DNA of 64,000 nt from Natronobacterium gregoryi SP2 (GTDB lineage Archaea; Halobacteriota; Halobacteria; Halobacteriales; Natrialbaceae), in NCBI RefSeq assembly GCF_000230715.2, contig NC_019792.1, positions 3,038,001 to 3,102,000 of the forward strand. The letters are read 5' to 3'. The notes beneath the pieces were generated by a model. It did no database searches. It saw only the letters and a program-made list of their open reading frames with translations, and had not been told where the DNA came from. Both the position numbers and the translations under genes were made by a program. Of this stretch, positions 26,119-35,365 are shown piece after piece (positions within the stretch are counted from its first letter, which is position 1; every line of letters starts with the position of its first letter).

Positions 26119-26739
26119 ATGCCCGCCGACAGCGATTTCGATAGCGAGCCAGCCGGCAACCCCGGCGACCGAACCACGTCCAATCGCCGCCAGTTTCTCG
26201 CACTGAGCGGCCTCGGCGTTACCGGACTCGCCGGCTGTACAGAGAGGCTGAACGATGACAACCCGAACTCGGACTCGCCGACTACCGACCAGCAGGCAAC
26301 TCCCTCGAGCGACGAGCACCGAACTGTGACGATGGTCGTCCAGCCGGACCCGACTGCTCTGCGAGAGGCCCAACTCGAGATCACGACCGCACACGAAGAG
26401 GGGGAACTCGACCACGAGGAGGCCGAACGCGAGCTTGCGGAACGAGAACGGGAGTTGATCGATGCGGCGGTCGACGACGCACATACTCGCGTCGACGACG
26501 TCGGGGCGACGGTGCTCGACGCTGTCGAGAGCGAAGGAGCACTGCTCGTCGAAGGGGAGCCGATCGCGATCGTCGACCTGCTAGAAGCGCCCTCGATCTC
26601 GGCGATGTTCTCTGCGAGCAGATTCGAACAGGCCCAGAAGCGAGACGAGGCAAGCGAGATCGCAAGCGATGGGGCCGACACCGACCCGGCTGGAACGGAG
26701 ACAAACGAGTCGACGGCGGACTCGGACGGAACCGAGTAA
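26119..26739 (+). CDS. Tat lipoprotein of unknown function
   Basis: A 206-residue secreted protein. NRRQFLALSGLG is a twin-arginine signal and GVTGLAGC a lipobox, so it is probably exported folded and lipid-anchored. After a Ser/Asp/Thr-rich linker comes a helical, very charged domain (TTAHEEGELDHEEAERELAE and onward) ending in an acidic disordered tail. No enzyme motif. ATG 26119 places the Arg pair near residue 23. It converges with another lipoprotein gene 27 bases away. Confidence 0.78.
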   Translation: MPADSDFDSEPAGNPGDRTTSNRRQFLALSGLGVTGLAGCTERLNDDNPNSDSPTTDQQATPSSDEHRTVTMVVQPDPTALREAQLEITTAHEEGELDHEEAERELAERERELIDAAVDDAHTRVDDVGATVLDAVESEGALLVEGEPIAIVDLLEAPSISAMFSASRFEQAQKRDEASEIASDGADTDPAGTETNESTADSDGTE

Positions 26740-26766
26740 CGGTTGCCCGTTCGGTCGTCAGTCGCG

Positions 26767-27486
26767 TTACTCGTCGTCGGACGACAGTTCGTCGGGAACG
26801 GAGACCTCGACGCCGTCGTAGTCGGTAAACGTCGTCTCGACGGTCACGACCGCAGGTTCGCCGCCCTGGCTCACCTGCATTCGTACGTCGGTCCCGTACA
26901 GCGTGTCTGTCTCCGTATCGACCAGGACGTAGGCGACGAACTCCTCGAGGGTCGTCCCGACGTGGCCGGAGTCGTCGATACCTGCGAGTTCGCTCTCGTG
27001 CTCGTCGGAGACGTTCAGTTCGTACATCGTCGTCTCGACGCCGTCGACGGTCTCGGTCCGGATCGGTTCGAACGATGCGTTCTCGAGAGAGTCGGTCGCC
27101 GAAGCGAGCCGATGTGTTTCTTCCCAGTTGCCGTCGTCCGTCCGATCGAACTCGTCTCCGTCGGTCGTGTATCGTTCGTCTGCGAGGACGTACTGTTCCG
27201 TCTCCGTCGTTCGTGGATCGGCTCCGACGTGGGTTTCGGTCGTCATCGTCAGGTGGGCCTGTCGATCTGTGACGTCGACGGGGCCATCGATGGTAGTCGT
27301 TTCGTTGACCATACCGGACCGAAGCGTTCGCTCCACTTCGACGTGGTAGCTCTCGACAGTGTCGGCGTTGGCCTCGATCGCATCTACGTCGACCGCGGTG
27401 TCGTCGGCATCGTCTTCGAAGACGCCGATCCCTCCAGTACAGCCTGCAAGGAGAAGACAACACGCGACGATAACCGTCAGAGGCAT
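26767..27486 (-). CDS. Secreted lipoprotein, LolA/DUF6612-like
   Basis: A 239-residue protein with a Sec-type lipoprotein signal (MPLTVIVACCLLLAGCTGG). The mature part is beta-rich: repeated strands such as VESYHVEVERTL, AHLTMTTETHVG and ETTMYELNVSDEHESEL, a pattern like LolA/LppX-type half-barrels that hold lipid or hydrophobic ligands. Family assignment is from strand pattern only. ATG 27486 gives a well-formed signal peptide; a longer frame adds 32 residues that would bury it. Confidence 0.75.
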   Translation of the reverse strand: MPLTVIVACCLLLAGCTGGIGVFEDDADDTAVDVDAIEANADTVESYHVEVERTLRSGMVNETTTIDGPVDVTDRQAHLTMTTETHVGADPRTTETEQYVLADERYTTDGDEFDRTDDGNWEETHRLASATDSLENASFEPIRTETVDGVETTMYELNVSDEHESELAGIDDSGHVGTTLEEFVAYVLVDTETDTLYGTDVRMQVSQGGEPAVVTVETTFTDYDGVEVSVPDELSSDDE

Positions 27487-27710
27487 CCGATTCGCTCGAG
27501 CCACGATACGAGACTGTTCGAACGACCACCTTCTAAAGTTTTCTCTGTCGCTGCCGACCTGTGCCCGACCGGCGACGAGCACGCCGTTCGTGAAAAAGCC
27601 GGTACTATTCCCTCGTTTGAAGGACGTATAATTTATTCAGACCCTTCATATGAGCGGAACTGAGGGGTATACTCCACTGCCTGATTCGGATGGCGTGGGA
27701 ATTCCCCCGA

Positions 27711-27720
27711 ATATTTATAG
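27711..27720 (+). promoter_or_regulatory. TATA box of the cytochrome c peroxidase gene
   Basis: ATATTTATAG is about 32 bases before the ATG 27747. A CCTTCATATG sequence lies further upstream at 27643-27652; the same ten bases occur upstream of hemE. Confidence 0.6.
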
Positions 27721-27746
27721 TTAGTTGAACTGAAACTCGAGCCTGC

Positions 27747-29093
27747 ATGGGGTATAGCCGACAGTTGCTACTGGTCGTCGCCGTCAGCCTCCTTGCCGTC
27801 GTTAGCGCGGGGGCTGTGGCTGCGGCCGACGCTTCAGAGGCGCACAGTGCTGAGCCGGTGATGGAGGGTGACGTCGCCCCACAGGTTCAGGAGAACAACG
27901 AAACGGAGGAGCTACCGGTAGAGCCACCGACCGAGGAGTCACACCCGGGCTACGAGTACATTCGACAGGAGGGTGACACCGAAGAGAAGATCGAACTCGG
28001 CGAACAGCTGTACTTCGACCCGCGAATCTCCGAGACGGGAACCATTTCGTGTAACACCTGTCACAACGTGATGGAAGGCGGTGACGACAGCCGTCCGGTC
28101 GCGATGGGTGTCCACGGCGAGACTGGACCGGTCGCGTCGCCGACCGTCTGGAACTCCGGGTTCCACCACACGCAGTTCTGGGACGGCCGCGCCGACACGC
28201 TGGCCGAACAGGCCGAAGGACCGATCGTCGCCGACGTCGAGATGGGTATGCCCGACCACGAGGCAGCCCTCGATCGCGTCCGCGCAGTCGATGGTTACAT
28301 CGAGCAGTACGAGGAGGTCTACGGCGACGAAGTCGACAGTGACGACCCTGAAGACCTCGTGACTCTCGATCACACGACCGACGCGATCGCCGCCTACGAG
28401 CGAACGCTCGTGACGCCGAACAGTCCCTACGACCAGTACGTCGAGGGTGACACCGACGCGTTGACCGACGAGCAACTCGACGGCATGGAGTCGTTCCAGG
28501 AATTGGGCTGTCAGAGCTGTCACTCCGGGCCGATGTTCAGCGGCCAGTGGGACGAACCCGAGTCCGGTGAGGGCATCTACATGCCGCATCCGACGTTCGA
28601 AGAGAACCCACAGTGTGAGCAGTACATCGAGGAGTACGACCTGATGGAGAACCCGGGCCGTGCGGGCGTCACTGACGACGAGGCAGACGAGTACCACTAC
28701 AAGGTACCGACGTTGCGCAACGTCGAGCACACCGCCCCGTACATGCACACCGGGCAGGTGCCAACCCTCGAGGAAGCCATCCGCGTGATGGGGGCCTGTA
28801 GCCTCGACGACGAGCCGTCCGACGAGGAAGTCGAGGACATCGCGGCTTTCCTGACGACTCTGACTGGGGAGTACCCGGAACAGGAGATGCCGCGACTGCC
28901 GAACCCGAGCGGCGAATCGATGATCCCGATGGACGCTGACGCGGAATTCGAGGACATCGAGGAAGAACGTGACGACGCCGACGAAACTGACGACGACGGC
29001 ATTCCCGGAATGACGATCGGCGCAGCAGTCCTCGCGCTGGCGATCGCGACTGCTGCAACACTGGTCGGCTACTCTCGACGGCTAAACGGCTAG
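27747..29093 (+). CDS. Diheme cytochrome c peroxidase (MauG/CcpA family), membrane-anchored
   Basis: A 448-residue exported protein. Sec signal (QLLLVVAVSLLAVVSAGAVA), first heme site SCNTCH (C102/C105/H106), second heme site GCQSCH (C255/C258/H259), and the family stretches GQLYF-type EQLYFDPRISETGTI, WDGRADTLAEQAEGPI and KVPTLRNVEHTAPYMHTGQV. It reduces hydrogen peroxide with electrons from small redox proteins outside the membrane. An Asp-rich linker leads to DDGIPGM and a terminal helix with basic tail, similar to PGF-CTERM archaeosortase signals but with PGM. First of the cytochrome c maturation region, a client of it. Confidence 0.92.
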   Translation: MGYSRQLLLVVAVSLLAVVSAGAVAAADASEAHSAEPVMEGDVAPQVQENNETEELPVEPPTEESHPGYEYIRQEGDTEEKIELGEQLYFDPRISETGTISCNTCHNVMEGGDDSRPVAMGVHGETGPVASPTVWNSGFHHTQFWDGRADTLAEQAEGPIVADVEMGMPDHEAALDRVRAVDGYIEQYEEVYGDEVDSDDPEDLVTLDHTTDAIAAYERTLVTPNSPYDQYVEGDTDALTDEQLDGMESFQELGCQSCHSGPMFSGQWDEPESGEGIYMPHPTFEENPQCEQYIEEYDLMENPGRAGVTDDEADEYHYKVPTLRNVEHTAPYMHTGQVPTLEEAIRVMGACSLDDEPSDEEVEDIAAFLTTLTGEYPEQEMPRLPNPSGESMIPMDADAEFEDIEEERDDADETDDDGIPGMTIGAAVLALAIATAATLVGYSRRLNG

Positions 29094-29166
29094 GCGTTCG
29101 TCCTTCCTTTTTGGAACGAACGATAGCTCTTTCAGAACCCGATACAAATCACGATACGTCCGACGA

Positions 29167-29628
29167 ATGACCCCACGGAAACTCCTTACGATAGCCGTGC
29201 TCATTGCCGTGCTGGGGTTTGGCTACTATTCGATGAACACAGCCCCGGTTCTCAGCGATCACGACTACACCTACCAGGGCGGGATCGAGTGGCACGAAGA
29301 TCCCGACGAGGCAACCGCAGTTGCCATAGAACAGGACAAACCAGTCCTCGTCTACTACTGGACGACCTGGTGTACGTACTGCCAGGAATACGACGACAAC
29401 CACTACCAGAACGACGCGATACGCGACGAACTCGACGAGTACGTCCTCCTTGCGATCAACCTCGACGAACCCGGGCCTGGCGCACAGCTTGCCTCCAACC
29501 ACGAGGCAGCGTACCCGCCACAGCACGTCATCATGACTGCCGACGGCGAGGAACTGTCCCGCCTCGGCGGCTACGTCGAAGAAGACCGGTTCCTCGAGGA
29601 ACTTCGAAGCGGGGTCGATTCGGCATAG
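29167..29628 (+). CDS. Membrane-tethered thioredoxin-like protein (CcmG-type role)
   Basis: A 153-residue protein with an N-terminal anchor helix (LLTIAVLIAVLGFGYYS) and an external thioredoxin fold. Redox pair C69/C72 lies in YYWTTWCTYCQEYDDN, and a cis-Pro region in AYPPQHVIMTADG. The fold is closest to the thioredoxin_7/DsbD-gamma type. It ends one base before ccmF, so it almost certainly serves cytochrome c assembly, reducing apocytochrome CxxCH cysteines with electrons from CcdA. No separate CcmH is seen, and this protein may cover that step. Confidence 0.88.
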   Translation: MTPRKLLTIAVLIAVLGFGYYSMNTAPVLSDHDYTYQGGIEWHEDPDEATAVAIEQDKPVLVYYWTTWCTYCQEYDDNHYQNDAIRDELDEYVLLAINLDEPGPGAQLASNHEAAYPPQHVIMTADGEELSRLGGYVEEDRFLEELRSGVDSA

Positions 29629-29629
29629 T

Positions 29630-31966
29630 ATGATACCAAACACACTCACATCCGGCACGCTGTTGCTCGTGGTTGCAGCGTTTGCAAGCAGCCTTGCAAC
29701 GCTTCTCCTGTTGTACAGCTACGTCTCGCGCACCGACGACCTCCGTCCGGTGACGCTCGTCGCGGCCGGCACCTCGACGCTCTCGCTGGTCGTTGCCCAC
29801 ACGTATCTCACCTACCAGTTCGTCGTCGGTGACTACACCAACGCGTACGTCTGGGAGAACTCCGCGGACTATCTCTCCGTGCTGTACCGTCTCACCGGTC
29901 CGTACGCGAACCACGAGGGGTCGATCCTCTTCTGGGCGACCCTGACTGCCGTCGTCGCCACGTGGACGGTGTACTCGAGTCGGTTCCGGGGCCGTGGAGC
30001 GAACCTCGCCCAGTCGATCTCGCTGGGCATCGTCGCCGTCTTCGCGACGATGCTGGTCACCCAGAGCCCCTTCACTCCGATCGAGATCGCGTTTCCGGAC
30101 ACGCCCGCGGGATTCGTCCCGCCGGACGGCGACGGGCTGAATCCGCTGCTGGTCGATCCCTGGATGGCGATCCATCCGCCGATTACCTTCGCGGCGTACG
30201 CGCTGTTGATCGTTCCGTTCGCGCTTGGAATCACGCACTTCGTCTCCCTGTTCCGTGGCGAGGGAAGCGTCTTCGACGAGTGGCTCGGGAGCATGCGCCA
30301 GTGGCTGCGTGTCTCGTGGCTGCTGTTGACTGCAGCGATTGTCTTCGGTGGGATCTGGGCCTACGGCGTCCTCGGCTGGGGCGGTTTCTGGTCGTGGGAC
30401 CCCGTCGAAACCGCCGTCTTGATCCCGTGGCTCGCCCTGACTGCCTCCTTACACGCGATCAACCGCTACGCCAAGACCGGCGAGTACCCGATCTTCGCAC
30501 CGGCGTCGGCGGCGATCGTCTTCCCCCTCGTGATCTTCGCGACGACGGTCGTCCGCAGCGGCGTCTTCCGGAGCGTCCACTCCTTCGCCGCGGGCGGGAT
30601 CGGCACCGGCATCCTGTTCCTGCTCGGGGTCACCGGGACGGCTGCGATCGTCCTGCCCTTTGGCTACTGGTTCCTCGAGGCCGAGGAGGGGTCCCGGGAC
30701 GCCGACGAACCGTGGCTGAGCCGCCGCACTGTCTACCACGTGGCCGTGCTCGCGTTCGCCGTGCTCGCGTTCATCTCGATCTGGGGGCTGTCCTTCCCCG
30801 TGATTCGCAACGCGGCGACCGGCGTCGAGGTCAGCGTCGGACAGGACCACTACAACCTCTGGAGCTACCCCGTCGTGGTCTTCGGGTTACTGGCGGGCGG
30901 GCTGTACGCCCTGCTCGATCTCCGACGGCGGAAACTCGCGATCGGCGCGACCGCGGCCGTCGCCGTCGCGACCCTCGTCGCGGCGTTTATCGCACCGTCG
31001 GCGAACTGGTACCTGAGCGATCCCGCCGTCCACGACCCGCTCGTCTACCGCGTCGTCGGCTCGGCCAGCGTCCTCTCGATCGTCCCGCCGGCGGCGTTCT
31101 TCGCTGGCACCTGGATCTGGCGGTACGTCGATCGCGTTCGGGGCGTCCCCTCGCGGACGTTCAAAGTCCGCGAGACGGGTATCGTCCTCACTCACGTCGG
31201 CGGTGCGGTGTTGATCGTCGCTATCTCGTTCGTCTACCTCTTTGCCACGTCGGCATCGGTCGCGGTGGTCGGGATCGACGATGCAGGGAACGACCCCGAG
31301 CCGATCGTCGAAGAGACGCCCGACGGCGAGTACGAGGTCCACGTGACGAACTACGAGACGACCGAAGAACCGACCATCGAGGAGGCAGCCCGCAGCCCCG
31401 AGGAAGTGCTGGCCGTCGACGAGGACGCCTCGCTCGTCAGGGGCGAAATAACGGACCTCGACTCGGTCGAGGAAACGACCGTCGCCCGACTCGAGGACTC
31501 GAGCGTCTGGCTGGCAAGCGCCGACGATTCGCTGTTCGAGGAAGGGACGGAAGTCATCGCTCGCGGAACGGTCTTCGAGGGTGAGACGCCGGGTGTCGAC
31601 GCCGAGGCGTTCGTCTACACTGATGCGGACAACCTGGGGCCGGTGTCGGAACCGCCGCAAGCGGTTCACACGCCGCGGGTCACTGCTCACGAACTCGAAC
31701 TGGCCGTCTACGAGGGCGGCGAGCGCGTCGCCGAGGGGATGATCGCCGAACAGGAGTATCTCCGCTCGGAGATGAACACCAACGACGCCGTCATCGAGCG
31801 TGGGATCACCGGGGACACGTACGTCGTCGGGTCGATCGACGAACGCGGCGCGTCGGTCACCATCGACACGTATCCGCTGGCCAACCAGATCTGGCTGGGC
31901 GTCGCGTTGATGCTCGTCGGGATGACGACGGTGACACTTGCGGATAGCCGACGCAAACGCGAATAA
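29630..31966 (+). CDS. ccmF: Cytochrome c heme lyase subunit CcmF
   Basis: A 778-residue polytopic protein. The WWD domain reads WGGFWSWDPVETAVLIPWLA, with conserved histidines in SLHAINRYAK and SVHSFAAGG. It has many helices up to about residue 540, then an extracytoplasmic beta domain (EVHVTNYETTEEPTIEEA and onward) and a final membrane helix. CcmF joins heme to apocytochrome c in System I. Coupled to the thioredoxin gene (one-base gap) and convergent with ccmB (10-base gap). Confidence 0.96.
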   Translation: MIPNTLTSGTLLLVVAAFASSLATLLLLYSYVSRTDDLRPVTLVAAGTSTLSLVVAHTYLTYQFVVGDYTNAYVWENSADYLSVLYRLTGPYANHEGSILFWATLTAVVATWTVYSSRFRGRGANLAQSISLGIVAVFATMLVTQSPFTPIEIAFPDTPAGFVPPDGDGLNPLLVDPWMAIHPPITFAAYALLIVPFALGITHFVSLFRGEGSVFDEWLGSMRQWLRVSWLLLTAAIVFGGIWAYGVLGWGGFWSWDPVETAVLIPWLALTASLHAINRYAKTGEYPIFAPASAAIVFPLVIFATTVVRSGVFRSVHSFAAGGIGTGILFLLGVTGTAAIVLPFGYWFLEAEEGSRDADEPWLSRRTVYHVAVLAFAVLAFISIWGLSFPVIRNAATGVEVSVGQDHYNLWSYPVVVFGLLAGGLYALLDLRRRKLAIGATAAVAVATLVAAFIAPSANWYLSDPAVHDPLVYRVVGSASVLSIVPPAAFFAGTWIWRYVDRVRGVPSRTFKVRETGIVLTHVGGAVLIVAISFVYLFATSASVAVVGIDDAGNDPEPIVEETPDGEYEVHVTNYETTEEPTIEEAARSPEEVLAVDEDASLVRGEITDLDSVEETTVARLEDSSVWLASADDSLFEEGTEVIARGTVFEGETPGVDAEAFVYTDADNLGPVSEPPQAVHTPRVTAHELELAVYEGGERVAEGMIAEQEYLRSEMNTNDAVIERGITGDTYVVGSIDERGASVTIDTYPLANQIWLGVALMLVGMTTVTLADSRRKRE

Positions 31967-31976
31967 GACGGTTTCG

Positions 31977-32654
31977 CTACTCTTCGACCACGTACTCGAA
32001 GGTCATCCAGCCTGCAAGCAAGACGAGCAGATCGTAGGTTACCAGGATTCGGAGCCACGCCGACGTCATCCCCTCGGAGAGGCCCGGTTCGGTCAAGGCC
32101 GTTCCCGAGAGGATGATCGGGATCACGAGCGGCACGAGCAAGACCGGCAACAGCGACTCCTGCAACTGGGAGTGAAGCATGAGAATCGACAGCAACACGC
32201 CGACCGCGCTGAACCCGAGCGCGGCGAGTGGCACGACGAGCAACACCGTCGCAAGCGTCGCCATGTCGAACGCGTAATCGAGGAAGACGACGACGAACCC
32301 GAGGCTCAACAGGCCGATTCCGGTGATGAACACCGTGGAACTCGCGACCTTCCCGAGGTAGATCGCCGATCGATCGACTGGCGCGAGCAGCAGGCCGGCG
32401 ATTGCCTCGTTGTTCCCCTCGAGTGCGACGGCGTGGCTCATCCCGACCGCGCCGCCGAAGACGACGGCGAGCCACAGCGCACCCCGGGCGAGCACGTCGC
32501 GGGAGCCGACTTCTTCGCCGAAGACGAACGAGAAGACGACGATGATGAGCAACGAGAAGACGACCGCGGCGTTGGTGGTCTGCTTGCTGCGAGATTCGAC
32601 CAGCAGGTCCTTGCGAGCGATCGCGTAGACGACCCGAAGGTAGTCCCCGATCAT
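31977..32654 (-). CDS. ccmB: Heme exporter subunit CcmB
   Basis: A 225-residue protein with six predicted membrane helices. Opening VVYAIARKDLLVESRSKQTT and the LLAPVDRSAIYLGKVASS segment are characteristic of CcmB. With CcmA and CcmC it forms the transporter-like complex that uses ATP to release holo-CcmE. Its ATG overlaps the ccmA stop (ATGA), so the pair is translationally coupled. Confidence 0.95.
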   Translation of the reverse strand: MIGDYLRVVYAIARKDLLVESRSKQTTNAAVVFSLLIIVVFSFVFGEEVGSRDVLARGALWLAVVFGGAVGMSHAVALEGNNEAIAGLLLAPVDRSAIYLGKVASSTVFITGIGLLSLGFVVVFLDYAFDMATLATVLLVVPLAALGFSAVGVLLSILMLHSQLQESLLPVLLVPLVIPIILSGTALTEPGLSEGMTSAWLRILVTYDLLVLLAGWMTFEYVVEE

Positions 32655-33442
32655 CGTTCTCCCGTCTCTCTGTCCTCGGTGCCGTCCGCTCGCCCGATAG
32701 TCGATCGGGTCGGGACAGCCGTCCCGCTCGTCACCGCTCGTGGCTCTCCGCCCGTACAGCGCCGTTCGTACTCTTCGAGCACCTCCGCCGCGTCGTCGAA
32801 CACCGTCGTCTCGAGGTCGCCGACGAGCCGACCGTCGTTCATGAACAGCACCCGATCTGCCAGCCGGTAGCCCCGCTCGAGGTCGTGGGTCGCCGCGAGG
32901 ACGGTCCGGTCCTCGAGGTCCTCGAGCACTGCGGCGACGCGTTTCAGCGAGGTCTGATCGAGACCCGTGTAGGGTTCGTCGAACAGTAGGAGGTCGGGAT
33001 CGTGGACGAGCGCACGCGCAAGCGAGACGCGTTTGCTCATGCCGTGTGAGAAGCCGGCGACCCGTTCGCCCCCGCGGTCGGCGAGCCCGACCGTCTCGAG
33101 GAGGTCGTCACAGACGGCGGCGTCGACGCCGTGCAGCCGTGCGTGTAGCCGGAGATTTTCCCTGGCGGTGAGTTCCTCGTAGAGCATCGTCTCGTGGGCG
33201 ACGACGCCGAGCCGGGAGCGAACCGCCGCGTTGCCGCCGACCAGCGGTTCCGATCCGATCTCGATCTCCCCTTCCGTCGGCCGGGACAGCGACGCGAGCA
33301 TCCGGATGAGCGTCGTCTTCCCCGCGCCGTTGGCCCCGAAGAGGACGGCCGTCTCACCGCCCTCGAGGCCGACGGAAACGTCGTCGACGCCGACGTGGGT
33401 GCCGAACCGCTTTGTCACGCCGGAGACGGAGACGAAAGCCAT
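32651..33442 (-). CDS. ccmA: Heme exporter ATP-binding subunit CcmA
   Basis: A 263-residue ABC ATPase. Walker A GANGAGKTTLIRML, signature FSHGMSKRVSLARAL, Walker B LLLFDEPYTGLDQ, H-loop LAATHDLERG. Position before ccmB identifies it as CcmA rather than a general ABC protein. ATG 33442 precedes AFVSVSGVTKRFG; the frame is open upstream for 34 non-ABC residues. The C-terminal 40 residues are an unusual Arg/Thr-rich tail. It diverges from ccdA with 56 bases between them, so the promoters must be very close. Confidence 0.94.
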   Translation of the reverse strand: MAFVSVSGVTKRFGTHVGVDDVSVGLEGGETAVLFGANGAGKTTLIRMLASLSRPTEGEIEIGSEPLVGGNAAVRSRLGVVAHETMLYEELTARENLRLHARLHGVDAAVCDDLLETVGLADRGGERVAGFSHGMSKRVSLARALVHDPDLLLFDEPYTGLDQTSLKRVAAVLEDLEDRTVLAATHDLERGYRLADRVLFMNDGRLVGDLETTVFDDAAEVLEEYERRCTGGEPRAVTSGTAVPTRSTIGRADGTEDRETGER

Positions 33443-33498
33443 TGCCCGACGGTTGGCGGACGCATGACTTAAGCATTGTAATTCCGTACTGTCGATCG

Positions 33499-34179
33499 AT
33501 GGAGCTTCCGACGCTGTCAGTCGTTCTCCTCGCGGGTGTAGCAACGATTCTGACGCCGTGTTGTCTCCCTCTGCTTCCGCCGCTGCTGTCTGGCAGCGTC
33601 GGCCACCGACTTCGTCCGGTCGCGATCGTCTCGGGAAGTCTGCTTTCCTTTACCGCACTTGGCGTCCTCGTCGGCGCGTTCGGGTCCGTCTCGCCCGACA
33701 CCCTCCGTGCGCCAGCGTTCCTGGCGATCGTCGCTTTCGGCGCGGTGATGGTCGACGACGACCTGCACCGAGCCTACTCGCGGTACGCCTCGCGGCTCTC
33801 GAGTACCGCCTCCGAACGCGTCGGCGCGTTCGACGAGCAGCGCCACCCGCTCGCGTCGGCGTTCTCACTCGGGTTGTTGCTGGGTGTCATCTGGCTTCCC
33901 TGCGTCGGGCCCGTCCTCGGTGCCGTCCTCGCGTACGCGGCGACGACCGGGGCTGCCGTAGAGAGTGGGGCGTTCCTGTTCGTCTACGGCGTCGGGTTCG
34001 CGCTCCCGCTGTTGGGCGTCGCCTACGGCGGCAAGATCGCGGGCCGATCGATCGCCGACCATCTCGGCGTGCTCGGCCGACGGGACGTCGTTCGGCGTGC
34101 GGTCGGCGTCGTCTTGCTCGTGACCGGCATCGCCTTGCTGTTCGAGATCGACCGGATCTTCCTCTCGGCGCTGTACTGA
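33499..34179 (+). CDS. CcdA-like membrane thiol electron carrier
   Basis: A 226-residue, six-helix protein of the DsbD/CcdA family. TPCCLPLLPPLLSGS in helix 1 and LPCVGPVLGAVLAYA in helix 4 carry the conserved Pro-Cys motifs. It carries electrons across the membrane from cytoplasmic thioredoxin to the external thioredoxin-like protein, keeping heme-binding cysteines reduced. ATG 33499 is used because the upstream frame is Arg-rich. It is flanked by ccmA (divergent) and a DUF411 gene (convergent, 23 bases). Confidence 0.9.
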   Translation: MELPTLSVVLLAGVATILTPCCLPLLPPLLSGSVGHRLRPVAIVSGSLLSFTALGVLVGAFGSVSPDTLRAPAFLAIVAFGAVMVDDDLHRAYSRYASRLSSTASERVGAFDEQRHPLASAFSLGLLLGVIWLPCVGPVLGAVLAYAATTGAAVESGAFLFVYGVGFALPLLGVAYGGKIAGRSIADHLGVLGRRDVVRRAVGVVLLVTGIALLFEIDRIFLSALY

Positions 34180-34202
34180 TCTCTGGACCCGCCCCGCGTT
34201 GG

Positions 34203-34745
34203 CTACACCGTCGTGTACTCCTCGGCACCGTCCTCGTCGAACGCGTAGATCCGCAACGGTTCGTCGCCGCGTGGCCCCATTCCGGGCGAGTGCTGTGGCA
34301 TCCCCGGCGCGGCGAGACCGCGGGCGGATGGCTCGTCCGCAAGGAACAACTCGACCGCCTCGAGAGGGACGTGCCCCTCGACGAGAACGGGCTCGTCCTC
34401 GCCCAGCACGAGCGTGTGACAGCTTCGGACGTCTGCCGGGACACCCAGTTCCGTTTTGACCGTGCCGAGGTCGTCGACGTGTTCGACTCGGATGTCCAGC
34501 CCGTGACCGTCGAGATAGTCGACGTACTCCCCACAGCAGCCACAGTTGGGGTCGTGATACTGAACGCCGCTCTCGAGGGGGAGCGATCCGTCCCAGTCCC
34601 AGTGGGTTGGCTCCGAACCGGAATCGGACGACGTCGGTTCTGTCTCGGTGTCGGTCTCCTCGAGACAGCCGGCGAGGCCGACCGAGGCCAGCATCGTTCC
34701 TGCTCCAGTCACACAGAAGCGTCGTCGAGAGACTGGCTCGCGCAT
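34203..34745 (-). CDS. DUF411 metal-binding Tat lipoprotein
   Basis: A 180-residue exported protein. SRRRFCVTGAGTML is a Tat signal, and SVGLAGC a lipobox. The DUF411 domain begins YHDPNCGCCGEYVDYLDGHG, with the Cys-x-Cys-Cys motif, and continues VPADVRSCHTLVLGEDEPVL and EGHVPLEAVELFLAD. DUF411 proteins are often linked to copper handling. Lying inside the cytochrome assembly region, it may handle copper for respiratory enzymes; that is inference. Confidence 0.87.
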   Translation of the reverse strand: MREPVSRRRFCVTGAGTMLASVGLAGCLEETDTETEPTSSDSGSEPTHWDWDGSLPLESGVQYHDPNCGCCGEYVDYLDGHGLDIRVEHVDDLGTVKTELGVPADVRSCHTLVLGEDEPVLVEGHVPLEAVELFLADEPSARGLAAPGMPQHSPGMGPRGDEPLRIYAFDEDGAEEYTTV

Positions 34746-34876
34746 ACCACCGGGTTCGGCTGGGAGCATAATATACCGTCCGGTCCCCGAGACGTAGTAA
34801 CGACGTGTGTCCCGGTATTCCTACTGCGTCGCGACTGGCGAAGCTTTGATGTAACGACAGTCAGAAAAGATAGATA

Positions 34877-35365
34877 ATGGATCGGAAAGTGAAGGTAGTG
34901 GTCGGTGGCGTCGGTATCGTCGTTCTGCTGGCGGTGCTGGCGACCACGACGATGGGGTCTGCTACCCAGTTCGTCACTCCGACCGACCTGGCAGAAACCG
35001 ACGACCACGACGACTCCGTCGTCAAACTCGAAGGGCAGGCCGTCGCCGTCGACGACGGCGACCCAATCACCTTCGACGTTGCAGACGGGAACGACACAAA
35101 GCCGGTGACTTACGACGGCGAGATGCCCGAGACGATGTCCGATGGCCGAGTCGTCGTCGCCGAAGGACACTTCGACGGCGAGGAACTCGCAGCCGACGAC
35201 CTGACGGTTCGAGCCCACGAGGGCGAACATCCAGAGGACCACCCTGCGACCGACACGAACGAAACGCTCGACCACCACGAATCACACGACACCGCCGACG
35301 CCGAGAAATCGGACGACGAACAGTACGACGGCAACGAGAGCAACTACGGAGACGGATTGCTGTAA
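34877..35365 (+). CDS. ccmE: CcmE-like heme chaperone with HxxxH in place of HxxxY
   Basis: A 162-residue protein: anchor helix (VVVGGVGIVVLLAVLATTTM), then an OB-type domain (VVKLEGQAVAVDDGDPITFD and PETMSDGRVVVAEGHFDGEE). At the place where CcmE has LAKHDENY, this protein reads VRAHEGEH (H114, H118), so the heme-binding His is kept and the usual Tyr is His. The tail is His/Asp-rich. CcmE carries heme from CcmC to CcmF. The last codons (GDGLL, stop) lie in the end of an 85-bp palindromic repeat, so the C-terminus has been set by that repeat. Confidence 0.83.
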   Translation: MDRKVKVVVGGVGIVVLLAVLATTTMGSATQFVTPTDLAETDDHDDSVVKLEGQAVAVDDGDPITFDVADGNDTKPVTYDGEMPETMSDGRVVVAEGHFDGEELAADDLTVRAHEGEHPEDHPATDTNETLDHHESHDTADAEKSDDEQYDGNESNYGDGLL

